From positions 107,381-171,380 of the forward strand of contig NZ_VIUH01000007.1 of the NCBI RefSeq assembly GCF_007993865.1: a stretch of 64,000 nucleotides of DNA, given 5' to 3'. Both the position numbers and the translations under genes were made by a program. Under the pieces are notes generated by a model. That model was not told the DNA's origin and did not search any database. It was given only the letters and a program-made list of their open reading frames with translations. The stretch comes from Pseudomonas sp. SJZ079. GTDB taxonomy: Bacteria; Pseudomonadota; Gammaproteobacteria; Pseudomonadales; Pseudomonadaceae. Below, piece by piece: positions 18,501-27,095 of this stretch (position 1 is the stretch's first letter; every line of letters begins with the position of its first letter).

Positions 18501-21500
18501 ACTGACAACCTGCAGCGCGCCTTGCATACGCTCAAGGGCAGCGCCTACATGGCCGGTATTCTGCCGGTGGCCGAGATCGCTGCGCCGCTGGAGAAGCTGG
18601 TCAAAGAATTCAAGGCCAACCTGATTCCGATGGATCTGGCCGAAGCAGAACTATTGAGCAGCGCTGAGCTGTTGTTTCGCAGTGGCCTGGAACAGCTGGA
18701 CGAGCAACCCTTGGCGCCGCTGTCGGGAGCGCCGGAATTCCTCGAGCGTGCGCAGAAATTGCATCAGGAGCGCCTGGATACCGCGCTGAGCAACCGCCAG
18801 AACGAACAAGGCGAGAACCGCGACCCGCAACTGATCGGTATCTTCCTCGCCGAAGGTATGGACATTCTGCTGGATGCCGAAGAGTTGCTGCGCCGTTGGC
18901 GTGAGCATCCGTCGGAGCGTCAGGAGCTCAGCGCCTTGCTGGAGGAGCTGACCACTCTGGGGCGCGGTGCGGAAATGGCCGAATTGCCGCAGATCGACGA
19001 GCTTTGCGAAGCCTTGCTCGACCTCTATGGCGCCGTTGAGGAGGGCCGTCTGGCGGTCAGTGAGCGTTTCTTCAGCGAAGCCGAACTGGCCCATGAGGCG
19101 CTGATCAGCATGATGGATCAGGTCGCGGCCGGTCTGCAGGTCAGTGCCCAGCCGGCGTGTGTCGACGCACTGCGCAGCTTGCTGGACGAGGCCTTGGATC
19201 CGAGCGCGCTGGCGCTGCTGTCCACCAGCGGCGATACGGGTCTGCAGATTGTCGAGCTGGACGCTGCGACGGCTGCGCTGGAACGGACGCTGTGGGAATC
19301 GGACGGCGAGGGCGAGGTTGCCACGCACGTCGACCAGGAGGTCGACGAACTGGTCGATGACTTGCTTCCGAACCCTGGCGTTAACACCCCCTCGCTGGAT
19401 GACGGAGCGATGCCCGCGTCCGCGGTTCATCCAGCGCTAGACGAGGAAATGGTGACAATCTTCCTCGAAGAGGCGGTGGATATATTGGAGAGCGCGGGCC
19501 AGGCGCTGGCGCGTTGGTTTGCCGAGCCGGACAACAGGGCGGCGCTGTCGTCCCTGCAGCGCGACCTGCACACCCTCAAGGGTGGCGCGCGGATGGCCGA
19601 GATCCGCCCGATTGGCGACCTCGCCCATGAGCTTGAGGCACTGTACGAAGGCTTGCTGGATCGGCGTTATAGCCATTGTCCCGAGCTCGCCGAACTGCTG
19701 CAGCAAAGCCATGACCGGCTGACCCAGCTGCTCGAACTGTTGCAAAAACGGGTTGAACTGCCGCAGCCATTGGCGCTGATCGAGGCCATACGCAACTTCC
19801 GCCAGGCCGGCAGGCAAGGCTTGTCGAGCCCGGCGGCCCTGCCTGAGGCTGAATTGGAAGCCGAAGCCGAAGCCGAAGCCGAAGCCGAAGCCGAAACCGA
19901 AACCGAAACCGAAGCTGAGCTGAGCCAGGCGGAGGACGCTGCAGCAGCGCCCCTCGAGGCCGAGCCTGAGGCAGACTTCGAGCCGCTCGACCTGAGCATG
20001 GCGGCCGACGACACCGAGCTACAGCCCGCGGCGCTGGAATTGGCCGATGAGCAAGCGGCCGAGCCAGCGCTAGAGGATGAGCGCGACCCCGAATTGGTCG
20101 AAATCTTCCTCGAAGAAGGCTTCGAAATTATCGACAGCTCCGGCGCCGCTCTGCAGCGCTGGATGGATGACACCGACAACAGCCTCGAACTGGAAGCCCT
20201 GCTGCGCGACCTGCACACCCTCAAGGGTGGCGCGCGGATGGCGGAAGTCAGCGAGATCGGTGATCTCGCCCATGAACTGGAGTTTCTCTATGAGGGCCTC
20301 AGTGGCGGGCGGCTAAGGGCCGGTACAGATCTGTTCGGCTTGCTGCAGGCCTGTCACGATCGCCTGGCAGAGATGCTGGAGGCGGTGCGTGATAAACGCG
20401 GCATCCCGAGTGGCGACGCGCTGATTGCGACGATCAAGCGATTCCGCGCCAGTCCGGACGAGCAGCTGAGCATGCCCTCCGCGGTTCAGCTCAAGGCCGC
20501 CGCCGAAGAACACAACGATGGCGATGCCGAGCCGGACATTCTCGATATCTTCCTGGAAGAGGCCGATGACCTGCTGGAGGCCATGGAAGTTGCCAGCGGC
20601 CGCTGGGAGGCTAATCGTGGCGAGAGTGCTGCGGTCGATGACATGCTGCGCATCCTGCACACCCTCAAGGGCGGGGCGCGCTTGGCCGGGCAGAGACGCC
20701 TGGGCGACCTGACCCATGACCTGGAGCAACATCTGACCGAGGCCCAGTCCAACGGCGCACCTTGGCCGGAAAGCCTGGTCCTCGACGTACAGTCTGGATT
20801 CGAAGGGCTGCAAAAGGAACTCGATCAACTACGCCAGCGTCTGCATGACAGCCAGCTCGCGGATGCGGCAAGCCAGCCTAACAGCGCGGTTGCCGTCGAG
20901 CCTGCCGTGATTCCTTCGACGGGACTGATGGCGCCGATTGTTGCGGCCAGCGCCATGCCGGCCGAAGTGCTGGTGGAGAAGGTGCTGCCGTTCGTCCGCC
21001 GCGCCCAGGAGGCCGCTCAGGACGCCGCCGCTCGCCGAGCGCCACAGGAACTGGTCAAGGTACCGGCGGAGCTGCTCGAGGGCTTGGTCAACCTGGCCGG
21101 TGAGACCTCGATCTTCCGCGGGCGGGTCGAGCAGCAGGTCAGCGACTTCGGTTTCACCCTGAGCGAGATGGAATCGACCATCGATCGTGTGCGCGATCAG
21201 CTGCGTCGTCTGGATACCGAAACCCAGGCGCAGATTCTCAGCCGCTATCAGGCCGAGGCCGAGCGTTCCGGTTACGAAGACTTCGACCCGTTGGAAATGG
21301 ACCGGCACTCGCAGCTGCAGCAGTTGTCGCGGGCGCTGTTCGAGTCGGCCTCCGACTTGCTCGATTTGAAAGAGACCCTGGCCGCGCGCAACCGCGACGC
21401 GGAAACCCTGCTGTTGCAACAGGCGCGGGTCAATACCGAGCTGCAGGAAGGCCTGATGCGCACCCGCATGGTGCCCTTCGACCGCCTGCTGCCGCGCTTG

Positions 21501-22901
21501 CGGCGCATCGTCCGGCAGGTGGCTGGCGAGCTGGGCAAACAGGTGGAGTTCGTCATTGGCAACGCCGAAGGCGAGATGGACCGAGCCGTGCTCGAGCGTA
21601 TCGTCGCACCGCTGGAGCACATGCTGCGCAATGCGGTCGACCACGGCATCGAGTCGGCTGAGGCCCGGCGCGCGGCCGGTAAGCCTGAGCACGGCACGAT
21701 CCGCCTGAGTCTGGGGCGTGAGGGTGGCGATATCGTCCTGACGCTGGCTGACGATGGCGGCGGTATCAAGCTGGATGCGGTGCGCCGTAAAGCCATCGAG
21801 CGTGGCTTGATGGACCAGGAATCGGACCTGACCGACCACGAGATCCTGCAGTTCATTCTCGAAGCCGGCTTCTCGACGGCCGAGCAGGTCACGCAGATTT
21901 CCGGGCGCGGCGTCGGTATGGACGTGGTGCATTCCGAGGTCAAGCAGCTCGGCGGCTCGATGAGCATCGACTCGATCCCGGGTGCCGGTACCAGCTTCAT
22001 GATCCGCCTGCCGTTCACCGTGTCGATCAACCGTGCGTTGATGGTGCTGTCCGGCGAGGACCTGTACGCCATTCCGCTGAATACCATCGAAGGCATCGTG
22101 CGGGTTTCCCCCTACGAGCTGGAGGCTTACTACGCGCCGGATGCGCCGCGCTTCGAGTATGCCGGTCAAGCCTATGAGCTGCGTTACCTGGGCGACTTGC
22201 TGAACAACGGCCAGCAACCCAAGTTGATCGGCCAGAGCCTGCCATTGCCGGTTGTCTTGGTGCGTTCGAGTGAACACGCCGTGGCGGTGCAGGTCGACTC
22301 ATTGGCCGGCTCGCGCGAAATCGTGGTGAAGGCGCTGGGGCCGCAGTTCGCTGGCGTGCACGGTATCTCCGGCGCGACTATCCTCGGCGATGGCCGGGTG
22401 GTGGTGATTCTCGACCTGCTGGCGACTATCCGGGTATTGCACGCCCACTTGCAGAGCCAGCTACAACCGCGCCTGGCCAGCAAAGCGGCGACCGACGCCG
22501 AAATCGAGGCGGATCGCCCGACACTGGTCATGGTGGTGGACGATTCGGTTACCGTGCGTAAGGTCACCAGCCGCCTGCTGGAACGCAACGGGATGAACGT
22601 GCTGACGGCCAAGGATGGGGTGGACGCCATCGCCCAGTTGCAGGAGCACAAGCCCGACATCATGTTGCTGGACATCGAGATGCCGCGGATGGATGGTTTC
22701 GAAGTGGCGACCCTGGTGCGTCACGACGAGCGCCTGAAGGACTTGCCGATCATCATGATCACCTCGCGCACCGGTGATAAACACTACGAGCGGGCAATGG
22801 CCATCGGGGTCAACGAATACCTTGGCAAACCCTATCAGGAGTCGCTATTGCTCGACACCATTGGGCAACTGGTGGATCGCCACCCGGTCAAACGCACATG
22901 A
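15588..22901 (+). CDS. chpA: Chemotaxis-like histidine kinase/response regulator ChpA
   Basis: A 2437-residue hybrid kinase that phosphorylates PilG and PilH. An N-terminal Hpt-like segment has His57 (QVHGTLQMVEFYG). Five clear Hpt motifs follow with histidines near residues 819, 980, 1328, 1543 and 1691, each in HTLKGG or HTLKGS. One further domain has Thr at the histidine position near 1122 (EELTTLGRGAEMAE), as in the Tpt type described for P. aeruginosa ChpA. Next come a dimerisation/HATPase unit ([31 protein letters not shown]), a CheW domain and a C-terminal receiver with Asp2362 (LLDIEMPRMDG). Acidic low-complexity linkers join the Hpt domains, including an Ala-Glu/Thr-Glu tract near 1425-1444. 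MGDRHDYV at 15603 is an alternative start with a better-spaced GGAG. Confidence 0.97.
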   Translation: MSGVAMGDRHDYVALEWVKGEIAETLKQARQALEGFVENPQDPTRMRFCLTYVHQVHGTLQMVEFYGAALLAEEMEQLAQALMEGRVANLNEALEVLMQAILQLPVYLDRIQTARRDLPMVVLPLLNDLRAARGEKLLSETSLFAPDMSERLPSLSLESLAELRTVELPVLLRKLRQMLQMALVGVIRNQDMPTNLGYMARVFARLEVLCKDAPLGALWQIASGLVEGLATGGVANSSSVRSLLSQVDKQLKRLQEQGVDGINQSAPDELIKNLLFYIAKAPAQSPRIDALKERYRLDDALPANDVVDEERARLAGPDRDAMRSVVGALCEELVRVKDSLDLFVRSDRNQVAELDTLLAPLKQIADTLAVLGFGQPRKVIVDQIDVVHGLASGQREPSDAVLMDVAGALLYVEATLAGMAGPAEEGGREESHLPTTDVAQIHQLVIKEARSGLEQAKDAIIEFIASQWNHEHLARVPELLTQVRGGLAMIPLARAAALLNACNRYIVEQLLARKAVPNWQSLDTLADAITSVEYYLERLAEDNSNQGDLILDVAEESLETLGYPLKEKPSILDRVEPQADTAAPLADPLHDIDVLSDDPAEVLALEAVDAPVAEYSESLAAEPLEQPNAADTELDALAADDEVPAGSDYGLSLKPLDAGLELIDFDVEPSASDMLAAPGLDDEPPATLPGADLQLEELSLDALDSPAHWDEAELAAMQLPEVELPSAPPVVDEQPQTEQPLSMADVMAAPLQAINPPAQDIPPSLLPPPADEEPIDDELLEVFIEEAGEVLETIAVYLPQWRANTDDKDALSEIRRAFHTLKGSGRMVRALVIGELAWSIENLLNRVLDRSIQPGDEVQQVIADVVALMPALVDEFASKAQRQRDDVDLLAATAHALAKGQSLPQHGVPATQLDEPEELVVELEAAAVLEEDGVEALDPQLLEIFRNEAESHLDTLVGFLADCAQELPQPVTDNLQRALHTLKGSAYMAGILPVAEIAAPLEKLVKEFKANLIPMDLAEAELLSSAELLFRSGLEQLDEQPLAPLSGAPEFLERAQKLHQERLDTALSNRQNEQGENRDPQLIGIFLAEGMDILLDAEELLRRWREHPSERQELSALLEELTTLGRGAEMAELPQIDELCEALLDLYGAVEEGRLAVSERFFSEAELAHEALISMMDQVAAGLQVSAQPACVDALRSLLDEALDPSALALLSTSGDTGLQIVELDAATAALERTLWESDGEGEVATHVDQEVDELVDDLLPNPGVNTPSLDDGAMPASAVHPALDEEMVTIFLEEAVDILESAGQALARWFAEPDNRAALSSLQRDLHTLKGGARMAEIRPIGDLAHELEALYEGLLDRRYSHCPELAELLQQSHDRLTQLLELLQKRVELPQPLALIEAIRNFRQAGRQGLSSPAALPEAELEAEAEAEAEAEAETETETEAELSQAEDAAAAPLEAEPEADFEPLDLSMAADDTELQPAALELADEQAAEPALEDERDPELVEIFLEEGFEIIDSSGAALQRWMDDTDNSLELEALLRDLHTLKGGARMAEVSEIGDLAHELEFLYEGLSGGRLRAGTDLFGLLQACHDRLAEMLEAVRDKRGIPSGDALIATIKRFRASPDEQLSMPSAVQLKAAAEEHNDGDAEPDILDIFLEEADDLLEAMEVASGRWEANRGESAAVDDMLRILHTLKGGARLAGQRRLGDLTHDLEQHLTEAQSNGAPWPESLVLDVQSGFEGLQKELDQLRQRLHDSQLADAASQPNSAVAVEPAVIPSTGLMAPIVAASAMPAEVLVEKVLPFVRRAQEAAQDAAARRAPQELVKVPAELLEGLVNLAGETSIFRGRVEQQVSDFGFTLSEMESTIDRVRDQLRRLDTETQAQILSRYQAEAERSGYEDFDPLEMDRHSQLQQLSRALFESASDLLDLKETLAARNRDAETLLLQQARVNTELQEGLMRTRMVPFDRLLPRLRRIVRQVAGELGKQVEFVIGNAEGEMDRAVLERIVAPLEHMLRNAVDHGIESAEARRAAGKPEHGTIRLSLGREGGDIVLTLADDGGGIKLDAVRRKAIERGLMDQESDLTDHEILQFILEAGFSTAEQVTQISGRGVGMDVVHSEVKQLGGSMSIDSIPGAGTSFMIRLPFTVSINRALMVLSGEDLYAIPLNTIEGIVRVSPYELEAYYAPDAPRFEYAGQAYELRYLGDLLNNGQQPKLIGQSLPLPVVLVRSSEHAVAVQVDSLAGSREIVVKALGPQFAGVHGISGATILGDGRVVVILDLLATIRVLHAHLQSQLQPRLASKAATDAEIEADRPTLVMVVDDSVTVRKVTSRLLERNGMNVLTAKDGVDAIAQLQEHKPDIMLLDIEMPRMDGFEVATLVRHDERLKDLPIIMITSRTGDKHYERAMAIGVNEYLGKPYQESLLLDTIGQLVDRHPVKRT
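19860..19919 (+). repeat. Hexanucleotide tandem repeat inside chpA
   Basis: GCCGAA is repeated six times (19860-19895), then ACCGAA three times, then GCTGAG. It encodes alternating Ala-Glu, then Thr-Glu, in the linker between the third and fourth of the five HTLKG-type Hpt domains. A six-base unit keeps the frame, so slippage would change linker length without breaking the kinase. Confidence 0.95.
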
Positions 22902-23917
22902 GTGAAAAAAACGCGGCACGGATTGCGATAATTGCCGACACCTCCTTGCAGCGCCATGTGCTGCAACAGGCGTTGGCCGGCAGTGGTTACCAGGTGGTGC
23001 TCAATAGCGACCCCGCACGACTGGATGAAGAGGCCCTGAGTGCCTGCGAGGCCGACCTGTGGTTGGTCGATCTGGCGCAATCGGAAGACTCACCGCTGGT
23101 CGACAGCCTGCTGGAGCGCACCTCTGCGCCGGTGCTGTTTGGCGAGGGACATGCGCCGGAGCGGCATTCGGAGAACTACCCACGTTGGGAACGACGGTTG
23201 TTCGGCAAGCTGAAAAAATTGGTCGGCGATCCCTCGCAAGCGATTGGTCCTAGTCTGCAGGCCTTGCTTGCCGAGGCGCAGCGCCCGACGCGTCTGGAGT
23301 TGCCGGCGGTACTGGCGGCTACGCCATTGGTGGCGGGCGAGCCGGCGCGACAGGTCTGGCTCTTGGCGGCTTCACTCGGCGGCCCGGCCGCGGTCAAAGC
23401 CTTTCTCGATGCCCTGCCGGGTGGTTTGCCGATCGGCTTTATCTACGCCCAGCATATCGACGCCAGTTTCGAGGCAGCATTGCCACAAGCTGTCGGCCGC
23501 CACAGTCAGTGGCACGTCAACCCGGCGCGGCACGGCGATCTGGTGCGCTGCGGCGAGGTGGTGGTGGCGCCGATCAATCACGAACTGGGCTTTAGCGATG
23601 ACGGCTGCATGCAGCTTGCTGCGCGCGGCTGGCCCGAGCCCTACAGCCCGTCTATCGATCAGATGATGCTCAACCTGGCCCAGTGCTTTTCCGGACTGTG
23701 CGGCGTCATCGCCTTCAGCGGGATGGGCAGTGATGGCAGCGCCGCGGCCGCGTATGTACGCCGCCAAGGTGGCGCAATCTGGACCCAGCGTGCCGACAGC
23801 TGTGTCTCCTCGAGTATGCCGGACAGTCTGCGTGAGGGCGGCTACAGCAGTTTCAGCGCCGACCCGCGGGAACTGGCCGAAGCCCTGGTCAATCACCTGG
23901 CCGAGCAGTGCAGTTAA
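22898..23917 (+). CDS. chpB: Chemoreceptor methylesterase ChpB (CheB family)
   Basis: A 339-residue CheB-type methylesterase that would remove methyl groups from PilJ. The catalytic triad is visible: Ser159 in LAASLGGPAAV, His186 in YAQHIDASF and Asp279 in SGMGSDGS. The N-terminal 120 residues look like a receiver that has lost part of the acidic pocket (AIIADTS replaces the DD pair), although Asp58 in LWLVDLAQ remains, so phospho-control may be weakened. The start overlaps the chpA stop (ATGA), showing translational coupling. Confidence 0.94.
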   Translation: MSEKNAARIAIIADTSLQRHVLQQALAGSGYQVVLNSDPARLDEEALSACEADLWLVDLAQSEDSPLVDSLLERTSAPVLFGEGHAPERHSENYPRWERRLFGKLKKLVGDPSQAIGPSLQALLAEAQRPTRLELPAVLAATPLVAGEPARQVWLLAASLGGPAAVKAFLDALPGGLPIGFIYAQHIDASFEAALPQAVGRHSQWHVNPARHGDLVRCGEVVVAPINHELGFSDDGCMQLAARGWPEPYSPSIDQMMLNLAQCFSGLCGVIAFSGMGSDGSAAAAYVRRQGGAIWTQRADSCVSSSMPDSLREGGYSSFSADPRELAEALVNHLAEQCS

Positions 23918-23948
23918 TTTCCGGCGCCGCCCGGTATAGGACCTTCTT

Positions 23949-24419
23949 ATGAGCCAAGCTGTAGCCGCTCCAAACACTGTCAGCAGCCTCACCGGCCTGC
24001 TGGTGCCGTTGGCCGACCGCACCCTGTTGCTGCCCAACGTAGCGGTTGCCGAGCTGATTCCCTACCGCACGCCGCAAGTTACTGAAGGCATGCCGGACTG
24101 GTTTCTTGGCCAGGTTGCATGGCGTGACTTGCGTCTGCCGCTGTTGTCGTTCGAGGCCGCCTCCGGTGCTCAAGCGCAGGTCGGTTCAGGTGCGCGGGTG
24201 GCGGTGATCAACGCAATCGGGGGGCGGCCTAAGGTCAAGTTCATCGCCCTGTTGGTGCAGGGCATCCCGCGTTCGCTAAAAGTGGGCGCCGAGCTGGTAC
24301 GCGCCGATGCGCCGCTCGCACCGCTGGAGCTGGATGCCGTGAGCATCGGCGAGGATGTACTGAAGATTCCCGATCTGATCGGTTTGGAGCAGATGCTGGC
24401 GGATGCCGGATTGATCTGA
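23949..24419 (+). CDS. chpC: CheW-like adaptor ChpC
   Basis: A 156-residue CheW-fold protein, the second adaptor of the Pil-Chp system beside PilI. CheW features are in LLVPLADRTLLLPNVAVAEL, WFLGQVAWRDLRLPLLSFE and ARVAVINAIGG. It is separated from chpB by 31 bases and is the last gene of the operon; a strong terminator follows. The chpD and chpE genes that I recall after chpC in P. aeruginosa are absent here. Confidence 0.93.
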   Translation: MSQAVAAPNTVSSLTGLLVPLADRTLLLPNVAVAELIPYRTPQVTEGMPDWFLGQVAWRDLRLPLLSFEAASGAQAQVGSGARVAVINAIGGRPKVKFIALLVQGIPRSLKVGAELVRADAPLAPLELDAVSIGEDVLKIPDLIGLEQMLADAGLI

Positions 24420-24431
24420 GCGGCGCCAGAT

Positions 24432-24490
24432 AAAAAAGCCCCGCCTGTCGAGCGGCCCTGATTGGGGCCGTCCGGCAGGCGGGGCTTTTT
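24432..24490. terminator. Bidirectional terminator with nested hairpin after chpC
   Basis: A 15-base stem (aaaaagccccgcctg with caggcggggcttttt) encloses a second small hairpin (cggccc/gggccg). It ends the plus-strand pil-chp operon, and the convergent symporter gene stops 12 bases further on. Confidence 0.92.
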
Positions 24491-24501
24491 AGTTCAGCGC
24501 T

Positions 24502-25995
24502 TTAGCGAGCGCTTTCTGGCTGTGCGCCGGGAACCGGCTGTTCGATCGGCTCGGGTGTCGCAGCGGGTTTCGGGTTGGTCCAGAAGTCCGCATTCTTGAT
24601 GCCGAGCTTCTCCGGATCGAAGACCGGGTCCAGGCCCAGCTTCTTCTGCGCCTCGTAGTCCTTCAGGCAGGTGTAGGCCACCTTGTGCATCAGCAGGATG
24701 GCGCCGATGTTGAGCCAGGCCATCAGGCCCACGCCCAGGTCGCCCAGGCCCCAGGCCAGGTCGGCGGTCTTCACGGTGCCGTAGACGGTCGCCGCGATGA
24801 TGCCGAACTTCAGCAGCGGGGCCAGCCAAGGACGATCGACCTTGCGGGTGAGGTAGGCGATGTTGGTTTCGGCAATGTAGTAATAGGCGAGGATAGTGGT
24901 GAAGGCGAAGAAGAACAGGGCGATAGCGACGAAGTAGGAGCCGAAGCCCGGCATGATGTTCTCCATCGCGTTCTGCACATAGCCCGGACCGGCGGCGACG
25001 CCGGCAATGCCGGTGAACAGCGCTTCACCGTCGGCGCCCTGCACGTTGTACTGACCGGTGACCAGCAGCATGAAGGCGGTGGCGGAGCAGACGAACAGGG
25101 TGTCGATGTAGACCGAGAAGCCCTGTACCAGACCCTGTTTGGCCGGGTGGCTGACGGCTGCGGCGCTGGAGGCGTGCGGGCCGGTACCCTGGCCGGCTTC
25201 GTTGGAATACACGCCGCGTTTGACGCCCCACATGATGGCCTGGCCGAGGATGGCGCCGAACCCGGCTTGCAGGCCGAAGGCGCTCTTGAAGATCAGGGCG
25301 ATCACGTCAGGCAGTTGCTCGATGTGCAACATGACGATGACGCAGGCGACGATGATGTAGCCCAGCGCCATGAAAGGCACGACGACCTCGGTGAAGGAGG
25401 CGATGCGCTTGACTCCACCGAAGATGATCATGCCGAGCATGATTGCCAGCACCGCTGCAGTGGTGTTGGGGTGGATGTCCATGGCGTTCTGCAAGCCGGA
25501 ACCGATGGAGTTGGCCTGTACGCCTGGCAGCAGCAGGCCACAGGCGAAGATGGTGACGATGGCGAAGGTCACTGCATACCACTTCATGCCCAGGCCTTTC
25601 TCGATGTAGAAAGCCGGACCACCGCGATGCTGGCCGCGGACCTCTTCCTTGTAGACCTGGCCGAGGGTGGATTCGACGAAGGCCGAGCTGGCGCCGAGGA
25701 AGGCGACCATCCACATCCAGAACACCGCACCCGGACCACCGAAGGTGATGGCGGTGGCGACCCCGGCGATGTTGCCGGTGCCCACGCGTCCGGCGAGGGT
25801 CATGGTCAGCGCTTGGAAGGAGGTGATGCCATTGCTGTCGGTGCGGCCGGCGAAGATCAGACGGGCCATTTCACGGAAGTGACGAACCTGCAGGAAACGA
25901 CCACGCAGGCTGAAGTACAGGCCGACGCCCAGGCACAGATAAATCAGTGCCGGGCTCCAAATGAGGCCGTTGAGGTAATTAACCAGTTCATTCAT
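24502..25995 (-). CDS. Alanine:sodium symporter, AGCS family
   Basis: A 497-residue polytopic inner-membrane transporter that imports small neutral amino acids (alanine or glycine) with sodium. AGCS signatures include GPGAVFWMWMVAFLGASSAFVE, the ITFGGPG stretch and MWGVKRGVYSNEAGQGTGPHASSAA. About eleven hydrophobic segments are visible. The C-terminal tail is charged and proline-rich (EPIEQPVPGAQPE). MNELVNYLNGL at 25995 is chosen over the longer frame to 26049 because AAGGAG lies six bases before it. It is convergent with chpC and stands alone. The exact substrate is not readable from sequence. Confidence 0.93.
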   Translation of the reverse strand: MNELVNYLNGLIWSPALIYLCLGVGLYFSLRGRFLQVRHFREMARLIFAGRTDSNGITSFQALTMTLAGRVGTGNIAGVATAITFGGPGAVFWMWMVAFLGASSAFVESTLGQVYKEEVRGQHRGGPAFYIEKGLGMKWYAVTFAIVTIFACGLLLPGVQANSIGSGLQNAMDIHPNTTAAVLAIMLGMIIFGGVKRIASFTEVVVPFMALGYIIVACVIVMLHIEQLPDVIALIFKSAFGLQAGFGAILGQAIMWGVKRGVYSNEAGQGTGPHASSAAAVSHPAKQGLVQGFSVYIDTLFVCSATAFMLLVTGQYNVQGADGEALFTGIAGVAAGPGYVQNAMENIMPGFGSYFVAIALFFFAFTTILAYYYIAETNIAYLTRKVDRPWLAPLLKFGIIAATVYGTVKTADLAWGLGDLGVGLMAWLNIGAILLMHKVAYTCLKDYEAQKKLGLDPVFDPEKLGIKNADFWTNPKPAATPEPIEQPVPGAQPESAR

Positions 25996-26219
25996 ACAGT
26001 GCTCCTTGGGCCTAGGGTGTGCGGCGACCTCCTTTTGGGAAAGGCGCATGACCCTGGCGAATTATTATTGGAGAGAGGTTCGGCGCGGTGCGCACCGGTC
26101 TCGGCAAGTGCAATGTGCGGGATGGACCGCGGCTCGCAATTGGGGTGCAGAGGATGCCAGAGGCGGGCGGCCTTGCCACCCCAAAAAATCACATCTTGTT
26201 ACATCCAGGCGACAAGGAC

Positions 26220-26942
26220 TTATGAAAAGTCGCCCCAGAGCTGCTGGGCGACCGCCAGGGCCACCACTGGCGCGGTCTCGGTGCGCAGCACGCGTGGGCC
26301 GAGGCGGGCGGCGTGGAAGCCCTGGGCTTTGGCTTTGTCCACTTCGGCATCGGTCAGGCCGCCTTCAGGGCCAATGAGGAAGGCCAATGATTGCGGTCGA
26401 GCGTGGCTGGCCAGCGGCTCGGCGACCGGGTGCAGCACCAGTTTCAGTTCGGCGTCGAGTTGCTGCAGCCAGTCGTCCAGGCTGATCGGCGCATGGATTA
26501 ACGGAATCGTCGAGCGGCCACACTGTTCGCAGGCGCTGATCGCTATTTGACGCCAGTGGGCCATGCGCTTGTCGGCGCGCTCGTCTTTCAGCCTCACTTC
26601 GCAGCGTTCGCTGACAATCGGGCTGATCTGGTTGGCGCCCAGTTCCGTGGCCTTTTGAATCGCCCAGTCCATCCGCTCGCCGCGTGACAGGCCCTGCCCG
26701 AGGTGGATCTGCAGCGGCGACTCGGCCAGCCCTGGGAAGGCTTCGCTGAGTTCGACCCGTACGCGCTTCTTGCCAACCTCGATCAGTTCGCCGAGAAACT
26801 CGTTGCCGCTGCCGTCGAACAGCTGCACGGCATCACCGACGGCATGCCGCAGCACACGACCTATGTAGTGGGCCTGGGTTTCCGGCAGCTCATGTTGGCC
26901 GAGGGCGAGAGGGGCGTCGATAAAGAAACGGGATAGGCGCAT
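26220..26942 (-). CDS. rsmE: 16S rRNA (uracil-1498-N3)-methyltransferase RsmE
   Basis: A 240-residue SPOUT-class methyltransferase that makes m3U1498 in 16S rRNA. The N-terminal PUA-like domain begins MRLSRFFIDAPLALG; the knotted SAM site is in LAFLIGPEGGLTDAEV and LGPRVLRTETAPVVAL. QKATELGANQISPIVSERCEVR is a further family signature. The frame runs open to 27032, but the start at 26942 is the family N-terminus. It lies 153 bases downstream of bioA, with an inverted repeat between them. Confidence 0.95.
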   Translation of the reverse strand: MRLSRFFIDAPLALGQHELPETQAHYIGRVLRHAVGDAVQLFDGSGNEFLGELIEVGKKRVRVELSEAFPGLAESPLQIHLGQGLSRGERMDWAIQKATELGANQISPIVSERCEVRLKDERADKRMAHWRQIAISACEQCGRSTIPLIHAPISLDDWLQQLDAELKLVLHPVAEPLASHARPQSLAFLIGPEGGLTDAEVDKAKAQGFHAARLGPRVLRTETAPVVALAVAQQLWGDFS

Positions 26943-27008
26943 AAGGGGCGAACCGGGATCAAAGGCGCAAATTCTAGCGCCAGGCTGCTTTCTGCGCACC
27001 GATATCCG

Positions 27009-27080
27009 TAGGGTGGATGGCGCTTCATCCATTCACCATTGCTAAATTCCGCTGGATGAAAAGAGCGTCATCCACCCTAG
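27009..27080. repeat. Intergenic inverted repeat, GTAGGGTGGATG type
   Basis: tagggtggatg-gcgcttcatcca (from 27009) and its imperfect inverse (27053-27080) face each other between bioA and rsmE. Similar sequences occur at 46286 and 59499, so this is a dispersed element able to form a hairpin in RNA of either strand. Confidence 0.75.
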
Positions 27081-27095
27081 GTGGCACCGCTGTGG

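Noticed and set aside
19860..19919. Short regular repeat considered as CRISPR-like
   Set aside because: Units are six bases with no spacers and lie inside the chpA frame; it is a coding microsatellite.
24685..26550. Plus-strand frame of 621 codons opposite the symporter and rsmE
   Set aside because: Spans two real genes and their intergenic region on the other strand; composition is typical of antisense reading.
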